From the NCBI GenBank assembly GCA_046481785.1, contig JAWOJF010000406.1:1-6387 (forward strand): a stretch of 6,387 nt of DNA, read 5' to 3'. How positions within the stretch are numbered: position 1 is the stretch's first letter; each line of letters opens with the position of its first letter. Position numbers and translations under genes: made by a program. Under the pieces are notes generated by a model that made no database searches, was not told the DNA's origin, and worked only from the letters and a program-made list of their open reading frames with translations. Below, piece after piece: positions 1 through 5,015 of this stretch. This stretch comes from JAWOJF01 sp046481785 (lineage in GTDB: Bacteria > Bacteroidota > Ignavibacteria > Ignavibacteriales > Ignavibacteriaceae).

Positions 1-530
1 CTGTAATTAGTGCAGATGACATATCAAAAAAAATACTTGCCGGCGATAAGGTTGTTAAAGAAAAAATCATTAAAGCATTTGGTGCTGAATCTTTCAGGAA
101 CGGGGAAATAAATAAAAAATACCTTGCCGGGAAAATATTTCCTGATCCGGCAAACGTAGTTAAGGTTAATTCTATCCTTCATCCCAAAGTAATTAAAGAA
201 ACCGAAATTCTCCTAAATAATCATCTAAAGGATAATGATCTGGTATTTGTTGAAGCTGCGTTAATATATGAAGCCGATATGGAATTTCTTTTTGATTATG
301 TGGTATTAATTACTGCCGATGAAAAGATAAGAATGCGGCGTAAGGTAATTCCGCACAACGGGATTACAGAACAGGATTTTATTAAAAGGAATGAAAACCA
401 AATTCCGGATGAAGAAAAAAAGAAAAGGGCCGATTTTGTGTTTATTAACAACGGCACTATTGATGAACTGAAAATTAAAGCTGATTTCCTCATTTTAACT
501 TTGAAAGGATTACTAAAGGTAAATGATTAA
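1..530 (+). CDS. coaE: Dephospho-CoA kinase (CoaE), 5' end cut off by window edge
   Basis: Cytoplasmic P-loop kinase that phosphorylates the 3'-OH of dephospho-CoA with ATP, the last step of coenzyme A synthesis. The reading frame is open from base 3 to the TAA at 528-530, giving 175 visible residues. The family is usually about 200 aa, so roughly 30 N-terminal residues, including the Walker A loop, lie before the window. Visible family signatures in order are: ISADDI near the start (the 'DADxI' acid motif after the P-loop), FGAESFRNGEINKKYLA (the 'FG...G.idR..La' segment), a following HPKV, VEAALIYEA (the 'PLLfE' substrate region), the RNENQI...KKKRADF stretch (the 'R...Q.....K..AD' lid/base region), and FINNGTIDEL near the C-terminus (the 'I.N.Gt...l' motif). 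The gene overlaps pheA by 8 nt, which suggests translational coupling. I see no frameshift or missing motif in the visible part. Confidence 0.95.
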   Translation, partial: VISADDISKKILAGDKVVKEKIIKAFGAESFRNGEINKKYLAGKIFPDPANVVKVNSILHPKVIKETEILLNNHLKDNDLVFVEAALIYEADMEFLFDYVVLITADEKIRMRRKVIPHNGITEQDFIKRNENQIPDEEKKKRADFVFINNGTIDELKIKADFLILTLKGLLKVND

Positions 531-1356
531 AGTAGCATACCAGGGTGAACGGGGAGCTTTCAGTGAAATAGCATCAAAAAAATATTTTGGGAGCAAAATA
601 TCTCTCTCTCCTTCTTTTACTTTTAATGATGTTTTTGCAAAGGTTAAAAAATCACAGGTGGATTACGGAGTACTGCCTGTAGAAAATTCACTTTATGGCA
701 GTGTGTTTGAAACTTATGATTTACTGCTTAATTACTCACTTACTATAACTGGTGAGATAAATCTTCAGATAAACCATTGCCTGATTGCTAAGGAAAATTA
801 TAAACTTTCTGAAATAAAAAAAGTTTATTCCCATCCTCAGGCACTTGGACAATGTTCGGATTTTTTAAAAACTTTAAAGAATGCCCGGATTATTCCCGCA
901 TATGATACAGCAGGTTCAGCGCTTATTGCTTTGAAGGATAATGAAGAAGTTACTGCCGCTGTTACAAGCAGGGAAGCAGCAGAGATATACGGTTTAAAAA
1001 TTCTTAAAAGCAATATTCAGAACAATAAGGAAAATTACACCAGGTTTTTAGTAATAAGCAGGAAAGCCGGAAAAGGTAAAATTGATAATCCGAAAACATC
1101 AGTCTGTTTCGAGTTGAAAAGCATGCCGGGGGCTTTATTCAGGGCTTTAAGTGTATTTGCTCTGAGAGATATTGATCTTGTTAAGATCGAATCACGCCCC
1201 ATTCCGCATAAACCTTTCCAGTATATTTTTTATGCCGATTTGTTAGGCAGTTCTAAAGACAAAAAAGTAGATCTGGCATTAAAACATTTATCGGAAATTT
1301 CGATTAATATTAGGAACTTTGGAACTTATCAGGCGGGCAAAACCCACAAATCCTGA
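523..1356 (+). CDS. pheA: Prephenate dehydratase with C-terminal ACT domain
   Basis: Converts prephenate to phenylpyruvate (decarboxylation and dehydration), the committed step to phenylalanine; cytoplasmic. The 277 aa match the usual length of the monofunctional enzyme. The catalytic PDT domain spans about residues 2-180. It has the N-terminal YQGERGAFSE, the LPVENSLYGSVFETYDLL segment (ENS at 54-56), HPQALGQC at 104-111, TSREAAEIYGL at 148-158, and the diagnostic TRF at 173-175 with the catalytic Thr173. The ACT domain spans about 192-270 with PGAL at 202-205 and ESRP at 223-226. These motifs bind phenylalanine in feedback-inhibited homologues, so allosteric inhibition by Phe is likely. There is no chorismate mutase domain at either end, unlike the E. 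coli P-protein. The ATG at 523 overlaps the coaE stop. A purine run AAAGG at 515-519 sits close upstream; ribosome re-entry from coaE is the likelier initiation route. A probable terminator follows the stop. Confidence 0.96.
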   Translation: MIKVAYQGERGAFSEIASKKYFGSKISLSPSFTFNDVFAKVKKSQVDYGVLPVENSLYGSVFETYDLLLNYSLTITGEINLQINHCLIAKENYKLSEIKKVYSHPQALGQCSDFLKTLKNARIIPAYDTAGSALIALKDNEEVTAAVTSREAAEIYGLKILKSNIQNNKENYTRFLVISRKAGKGKIDNPKTSVCFELKSMPGALFRALSVFALRDIDLVKIESRPIPHKPFQYIFYADLLGSSKDKKVDLALKHLSEISINIRNFGTYQAGKTHKS

Positions 1357-1371
1357 TATAGTTTTAAAAAC

Positions 1372-1439
1372 GTAGCACAGGCTTTAGCCTGTGATTTTTT
1401 ATAAATAAAACCCTTAACACAGGCTAAATCCTGTGCAGC
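1372..1439. repeat. REP/REPIN-like element: two inverted palindromic units
   Basis: Unit 1 is GTAG (1372-1375) followed by the palindrome CACAGGCTTTAGCCTGTG (1376-1393). Unit 2 (1418-1439) is its inverse: read on the minus strand it is GCTG plus CACAGGATTTAGCCTGTG, so the 18-base bodies agree at 17 positions. The units flank a 24-nt AT-rich spacer, so the whole element can also fold as one long hairpin. A GTAG-type tetranucleotide before a short palindrome, with two units in inverted orientation, is the known layout of REP sequences and REPINs mobilised by RAYT (TnpA_REP) transposases. No transposase gene is in the window, so this would be a non-autonomous copy. That the element is repeated elsewhere in the genome is inference. 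Confidence 0.72.
1376..1400 (+). terminator. Probable intrinsic terminator of coaE-pheA
   Basis: The stem CACAGGC (1376-1382) pairs with GCCTGTG (1387-1393) across a TTTA loop and is followed after one A by six Ts (1395-1400). It begins 20 nt past the pheA stop codon. The stem is the first REP-like palindrome, so terminator activity may be an acquired use of a mobile repeat. Confidence 0.6.
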
Positions 1440-1474
1440 AAAATAATCTGGGGAATTCATAACATTACTCAAAA

Positions 1475-1480
1475 GGTGAT
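1475..1480 (+). promoter_or_regulatory. Ribosome binding site supporting the GTG start
   Basis: GGTGAT, preceded by AAAA, matches the 3' part of the AGGAGGTGAT anti-SD complement and lies 3 nt before the GTG at 1484. It is the clearest Shine-Dalgarno match in the window and favours GTG 1484 over the first in-frame ATG (codon 15, at 1526). Confidence 0.5.
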
Positions 1481-1483
1481 ACA

Positions 1484-2383
1484 GTGTCTTTTATAAATGA
1501 TGCAATTGTTGCAGTAGTAAAAAAAATGCCCAAATCATTGGTTTGGCAGTTCTCAAAAAAGTATATAGCCGGCAAAACTTTAGATGAAGCCGTAAGCTTT
1601 GTAAAAAATCTGAACTCCAAAGGTATACATGCTACCCTTGATGTACTTGGAGAATCGATTAAAAATAAAGAAGAAGCTGTAAGCGCAAAACAGGAAGGAT
1701 TAAATGTTCTTGAAGCTATAGTTAGGAATAATTTAATGGCAAATCTTTCAATTAAACCTACTCAAATGGGACTAAGTATAGATGAGGAATTTGCTTATAA
1801 CACTGTTCACGAACTGGTAGAAAAAGCTAAAAGCATAAATAATTTTGTAAGAATTGATATGGAGGATTCTCCATACACAGATAAAACAATTACTCTCTTC
1901 AAAAGACTGCATGAAAAATTTGACTGCGCAGGCATTGTTCTTCAGGCTTATCTTAAAAGAACCTATGATGATGTAATGCATCTTAATCCTCTGGGCACCA
2001 ATTACAGGCTGTGTAAAGGGATATATGTAGAGCCGGCAGAAATAGCATATAAGGGTAAACAGGCTGTAAGAGATAACTTTGTTAAAGTACTTGAAGCGAT
2101 CCTTAAGGGGGGTAACTATGTAGGCATAGCTACTCACGATGAATATCTTATTAAAGAGGCATACCGTTTAATAAAAGAATTAAATATTCCAAAAGATAAG
2201 TTTGAATTCCAGATGCTGCTGGGTGTCAGAGAAGATTTACGTGATAAAATAAATGCCGACGGGTATAAAATAAGGATATATGTACCGTTTGGAAAAGACT
2301 GGTTTGCATATTCTACCCGCAGGTTAAAAGAGAATCCGCAGGTTACTATGCATATAGTAAAAAACGTGTTTGGAATTAAATAG
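1484..2383 (+). CDS. Monofunctional proline dehydrogenase (PRODH)
   Basis: FAD-dependent oxidation of L-proline to 1-pyrroline-5-carboxylate, passing electrons to the quinone pool. It is a TIM-barrel enzyme, usually loosely membrane-associated. At 299 aa it has the size of stand-alone bacterial PRODH, not of bifunctional PutA. Motifs in barrel order are: TLDVLGES (51-58), SIKPTQMGL with Lys91 (89-97), VRIDMED with Asp126 (122-128), IVLQAYLKRT with the FAD-contacting Gln154 region (151-160), YRLCKGIY (174-181), IATHDE (215-220), FQMLLGV (242-248), and YSTRRLKEN at 276-284 with the Arg279-Arg280 pair that holds the proline carboxylate. The motif roles come from characterised family members. The start is GTG with a good SD. 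No P5C dehydrogenase is adjacent, so the second step of proline catabolism must be encoded elsewhere. The gene stands alone between two intergenic gaps. No regulator or operator is evident. Confidence 0.95.
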   Translation: MSFINDAIVAVVKKMPKSLVWQFSKKYIAGKTLDEAVSFVKNLNSKGIHATLDVLGESIKNKEEAVSAKQEGLNVLEAIVRNNLMANLSIKPTQMGLSIDEEFAYNTVHELVEKAKSINNFVRIDMEDSPYTDKTITLFKRLHEKFDCAGIVLQAYLKRTYDDVMHLNPLGTNYRLCKGIYVEPAEIAYKGKQAVRDNFVKVLEAILKGGNYVGIATHDEYLIKEAYRLIKELNIPKDKFEFQMLLGVREDLRDKINADGYKIRIYVPFGKDWFAYSTRRLKENPQVTMHIVKNVFGIK

Positions 2384-2393
2384 TCTCTCAAAT

Positions 2394-2446
2394 TGTATGG
2401 ATGTATGCAGATATGAATGTATGTTTTAAATTCATACAACCATACA
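2394..2446. repeat. 14-bp inverted repeat downstream of the proline dehydrogenase gene
   Basis: The left arm TGTATGGATGTATG (2394-2407) and right arm CATACAACCATACA (2433-2446) pair at 13 of 14 positions around a 25-nt loop. The loop itself contains another GAATGTATG word. The structure starts 10 nt after the stop codon. It lacks a GC-rich stem or an immediate T-run, so it is not a classic intrinsic terminator. It could be a transcript-stabilising hairpin or a decayed repeat. Confidence 0.5.
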
Positions 2447-2462
2447 TATATTCATTTATACC

Positions 2463-2502
2463 CTTTTAATTTCTGCGTTCATGCAAGTCATGCTTTTAAT
2501 TT
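2463..2502. repeat. 10-bp direct repeat CTTTTAATTT, two copies 30 bp apart
   Basis: Identical copies lie at 2463-2472 and 2493-2502 in the tsaD upstream region. The 30-bp period is close to three helical turns, so both copies would face the same side of the DNA. In AT-rich DNA such repeats can arise by chance, and a regulatory role is only a guess. Confidence 0.25.
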
Positions 2503-2523
2503 AAGCAGAGTGTGATTAACTTT

Positions 2524-2550
2524 ATGAAAATAAAAAAAGAGAACGAATGA
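2524..2550 (+). other. Possible 8-codon upstream ORF coupled to tsaD
   Basis: An ATG at 2524 opens a frame reading MKIKKENE and stops at TGA 2548-2550. That TGA overlaps the tsaD ATG as ATGA (2547-2550). The arrangement would allow termination-reinitiation into tsaD. No strong SD precedes it, and the lysine-rich peptide may simply reflect the A-rich, purine-rich leader. Confidence 0.2.
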
Positions 2551-3563
2551 ATATTTTGGGAATTGAGAGCTCTTGTGACGAAACTTCTGTTGCCGTTATT
2601 TCCAATGAAAAGTTAACAGCAAATTTAATATCTTCACAAGATTTCCATAGAAATTACGGGGGAGTAGTACCCGAATTATCAAGCCGTGCACACCTGCAGA
2701 TTATTATCCCCCTGGTTAAGGACGCTTTAAATAAATCCGGCCTGCAGTTAAAAGATATGGATGTTATATGTGCAACCGCCGGACCCGGTTTAATTGGTGC
2801 CCTGCTGGTTGGACTAACCTTTGCTAAAGGTCTGGCATATTCGCTTAACAAACCTTTTGTTCCGGTTAACCACATTGAGGGGCATATTTATTCTGGTTTT
2901 TTAATGGATGAAAAACCTGAATTTCCTTTACTTGCTTTGGTGGTTTCAGGCGGGCATACCCTTTTACTTATGGTTAAAAGTTATACTGAAATTATAAAAC
3001 TTGGTTCAACAGTGGATGATGCAGCCGGTGAGGCGTTTGATAAAGTGGCAAAAATGCTTGGCATGGGCTACCCTGGCGGACCAAAAATACAGAAAGCTGC
3101 TGCCGCCGGGAATCCGGATAAAATTGATTTTCCTGTGGCTGATTTAAAAGGTAAGTATGATTTTTCTTTCAGCGGTTTAAAAACTTCGGTACTAAGGTAT
3201 ATTCAAAAAAATTACACTGATAATAAAAATATTCCGGAACAGGATCTGAATGATATTGCTGCTTCATTTCAAAGATCTGTTATTAAAGCATTAATTAGAA
3301 ATGCTGAAAAGGCTTTAAATAAATTTGATTTTAATTCTGTCTCTCTTGTTGGCGGGGTTGCAGCCAATGCCGAATTAAGAAATGCCCTTACAAACCTGGC
3401 TCAAAAGTATAATAAAAAAATAGTAATACCTGACCTGCAGTACTGCGGTGATAATGCTGCAATGATCGCCTTCCGCGGACAGAAATTATTTGAAGCAGGG
3501 GGAAGCCGCGATCTTACATACAGTCCGTATCCTGGTTTAACGGATAAACATTTTAAAGCATAA
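2547..3563 (+). CDS. tsaD: tRNA N6-adenosine threonylcarbamoyltransferase TsaD
   Basis: Transfers the threonylcarbamoyl group from threonylcarbamoyl-AMP to N6 of A37 in ANN-decoding tRNAs (t6A), acting in the cytoplasm with TsaB and TsaE. Neither partner is in this window. The 338 aa match the usual TsaD length. ASKHA-fold signatures are all present: GIESSCDETSVAV (5-17), the metal-binding NHIEGH with His109 and His113, VVSGGHT (132-138), DDAAGEAFDKVAKMLGMGYPGGP (157-179), FSFSGLKTSVL (206-216), VGGVAANAELR (268-278), and CGDNAAMIA with the metal ligand Asp302 (300-308). The ATG at 2547 places the conserved IESSCDET at the expected N-terminal position. A purine-rich stretch at about 2534-2542 is the only RBS candidate. 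It is an essential housekeeping gene in most bacteria, and nothing is missing or altered here. Confidence 0.98.
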   Translation: MNILGIESSCDETSVAVISNEKLTANLISSQDFHRNYGGVVPELSSRAHLQIIIPLVKDALNKSGLQLKDMDVICATAGPGLIGALLVGLTFAKGLAYSLNKPFVPVNHIEGHIYSGFLMDEKPEFPLLALVVSGGHTLLLMVKSYTEIIKLGSTVDDAAGEAFDKVAKMLGMGYPGGPKIQKAAAAGNPDKIDFPVADLKGKYDFSFSGLKTSVLRYIQKNYTDNKNIPEQDLNDIAASFQRSVIKALIRNAEKALNKFDFNSVSLVGGVAANAELRNALTNLAQKYNKKIVIPDLQYCGDNAAMIAFRGQKLFEAGGSRDLTYSPYPGLTDKHFKA

Positions 3564-3593
3564 TTTTGTTATTAACACCTTTCCCGTCAATTT

Positions 3594-3618
3594 TTCAAAG
3601 AATTTATTTATCTTTGAA
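3594..3618. promoter_or_regulatory. Dyad and possible Bacteroidota-type -7 box before the CM-MltG gene
   Basis: A perfect 7-bp inverted repeat, TTCAAAG (3594-3600) and CTTTGAA (3612-3618), is separated by 11 nt. The right half overlaps TATCTTTG (3609-3616), which fits the Bacteroidota -7 consensus TAnnTTTG. I see no convincing -33 TTG element at the right distance. If the box is used, transcription would begin within a few bases of the ATG at 3621, giving an almost leaderless mRNA. The dyad could then be an operator covering the promoter. Confidence 0.35.
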
Positions 3619-3620
3619 TA

Positions 3621-5015
3621 ATGGATAATATTTACAAAAAAATTGAAACCGAGCTTAATTCGCTGTCAGTGGATGAGCGGAATGAAATACTTAATAAACT
3701 GCGAAATGAAGTTGATTCTATAGACAGGCAGCTTGTTCATCTTATTAGTAAAAGGACACTTCATTCAGTTTTAATCGGCAGGGTAAAACGTTCACTTGGG
3801 TTGCCGACTTATTCTCCGCAGAGAGAGAAAGACGTTGCACAGAAGATTTCCTCTTATGTTGAGGAACCTTTAACCAAAGAAGCCCTTATAAGAATTTATG
3901 AAAGAATACTTGATGAATCGCGTGCAATTCAGCGTGAGGAGGCTAATAAAGGGAATATATTTAAGATATCCGGCGAAAAGATGAAGACAGGTTTTAGAAA
4001 TTTATTATCACGAAAACAGTTTATTGCAGTAATAATTTTTTTTATTGGTATACTGGCTCTGTTATATTTTACTTTTTTTACTGCAAATTATTATCCGGGT
4101 GAGGCACCAAAACGATTTGAAATAAGAAAAGGTGAAACGCTGTCGCAGATAACCGATAATTTATATACTAATGAGATCATTCCGTCTAAAATAAATTTTA
4201 AAGTAGCGGCCTTCCTTTATGGTGCTGAAAGAAAAATAAGAGCAGCAAGATACAGCATACCTAACGGACTGAATTATCTTGATCTGCTGGAATTATTTAT
4301 TTCCGGTGATGCTGATTTTTTAAAAACAGTTACAGTGCGTAATGGAGTAAGTATTCATTGGATAGCTGCAAAAATGAGGAATGATGCTTCTGTAGATTCG
4401 GCTGCTTTTGTAAGGGCTGCAACTAATCAGAAGTTTATAGATTCTGTCGGAATCAGGGCACAATCTCTGGAAGGTTACCTGCTTCCTCAAAAATATGATA
4501 TATTTGAGCGAAGTTCTGCCGAGGAAGTGACAGGCATACTTTACAAAGCTTTTACTGAGTTTATAACTGATTCATTACGGCAGCGGGCAAAAGATATTGG
4601 TTACAGTCTTCATGAAATTATTACACTGGCTTCTATTGTTGAAGGTGAAACAAATAAGCGGGATGAAATGTCTGTTATTGCAGGTACGTATTACAACCGG
4701 TTAAGGATTGGCATGAGATTACAGGCAGACCCGACAGTTCAATATCTGCAGCCCGGCGGATGGAAACGCCTGAAATATTCCGATCTGAATATTGATAATC
4801 CTTATAATACTTATAAATATGCCGGACTTCCCCCTGGGCCAATTAACAACCCGGGAAAGGATGCAATACTGGCGGCATTTTATCCGGAAAAACATAAATA
4901 TTTATTTTTTGTAGCGGATGGAAACGGCGGGCATAAATTTTCGGAATCGTATACTCAACATCTTCGTCTTGTAAGAGAATATAGAGAATGGCTGAAATCA
5001 CAAAAAAAACCTTAA
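3621..5015 (+). CDS. mltG: Chorismate mutase (AroQ type)-MltG fusion, membrane-anchored endolytic transglycosylase
   Basis: One continuous 464-aa frame joins two unrelated enzymes. Residues about 20-107 form an AroQ-class chorismate mutase (chorismate to prephenate). Aligned to the E. coli enzyme, Arg28, Arg45, Lys56, Arg68, Glu69, Ser100 and Gln104 match catalytic Arg11, Arg28, Lys39, Arg51, Glu52, Ser84 and Gln88; only Asp48 differs (Ser65). A basic linker (115-132) leads to a transmembrane helix at about 134-153, implying a cytoplasmic N-terminus. Residues 166-255 are the LysM-like region of MltG. Residues 280-460 are the YceG catalytic domain with LEGYLLPQKYDI (283-294), LASIVEGET (336-344, Glu341 the likely catalytic acid), GMRLQADPTVQY (364-375), NPYNTYKYAGLPPGPINNPG (393-412) and the GGHKFS motif near the C-terminus. 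MltG cleaves nascent glycan strands at the outer face of the membrane. Ordinary MltG is about 340 aa, so the mutase adds about 120. An in-frame TGA at 3615-3617 fixes the ATG at 3621 as the first start. No clear SD. Confidence 0.93.
   Translation: MDNIYKKIETELNSLSVDERNEILNKLRNEVDSIDRQLVHLISKRTLHSVLIGRVKRSLGLPTYSPQREKDVAQKISSYVEEPLTKEALIRIYERILDESRAIQREEANKGNIFKISGEKMKTGFRNLLSRKQFIAVIIFFIGILALLYFTFFTANYYPGEAPKRFEIRKGETLSQITDNLYTNEIIPSKINFKVAAFLYGAERKIRAARYSIPNGLNYLDLLELFISGDADFLKTVTVRNGVSIHWIAAKMRNDASVDSAAFVRAATNQKFIDSVGIRAQSLEGYLLPQKYDIFERSSAEEVTGILYKAFTEFITDSLRQRAKDIGYSLHEIITLASIVEGETNKRDEMSVIAGTYYNRLRIGMRLQADPTVQYLQPGGWKRLKYSDLNIDNPYNTYKYAGLPPGPINNPGKDAILAAFYPEKHKYLFFVADGNGGHKFSESYTQHLRLVREYREWLKSQKKP
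3981..3983 (+). other. Possible internal start giving MltG without the mutase domain
   Basis: Met121 is the first Met after residue 1 and lies exactly between the mutase domain and the transmembrane helix. Initiation here would yield 344 aa, the usual MltG size. A strong SD-like GAGGAGG occurs at 3936-3942 but is 38 nt upstream, too far for normal use, and only GGCGAAAAG lies directly before the ATG. Support is therefore weak. Confidence 0.2.

Noticed and set aside
296..493. A minus-strand open frame opposite coaE.
   Set aside because: Serine/phenylalanine/isoleucine-rich antisense product; the + strand here encodes conserved CoaE motifs.
1772..2439. Two open frames on the minus strand opposite the proline dehydrogenase gene.
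   Set aside because: Their products show no recognisable motif and are rich in aromatic/Ile/Cys residues as expected of antisense translation of AT-rich coding DNA. The + strand frame there carries all PRODH motifs.
2471..2510. TTCTGC...GCAGAG and repeated CATGC words before tsaD, considered as a riboswitch or hairpin.
   Set aside because: The pairing is only 5-6 bp over a long loop and matches no riboswitch class I know.
2517..2524. TAACTTTA as a -7 promoter box for tsaD.
   Set aside because: It lacks the final G of TAnnTTTG, and no -33 element is visible at the proper distance.
3915..3990. Possibility that the chorismate mutase and MltG are two genes merged by a sequencing error.
   Set aside because: The frame is continuous with no stop, no homopolymer longer than four or five bases at the junction, and a sensible basic linker into the membrane helix. 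It cannot be fully excluded without raw reads, so it is listed as a refutation test.
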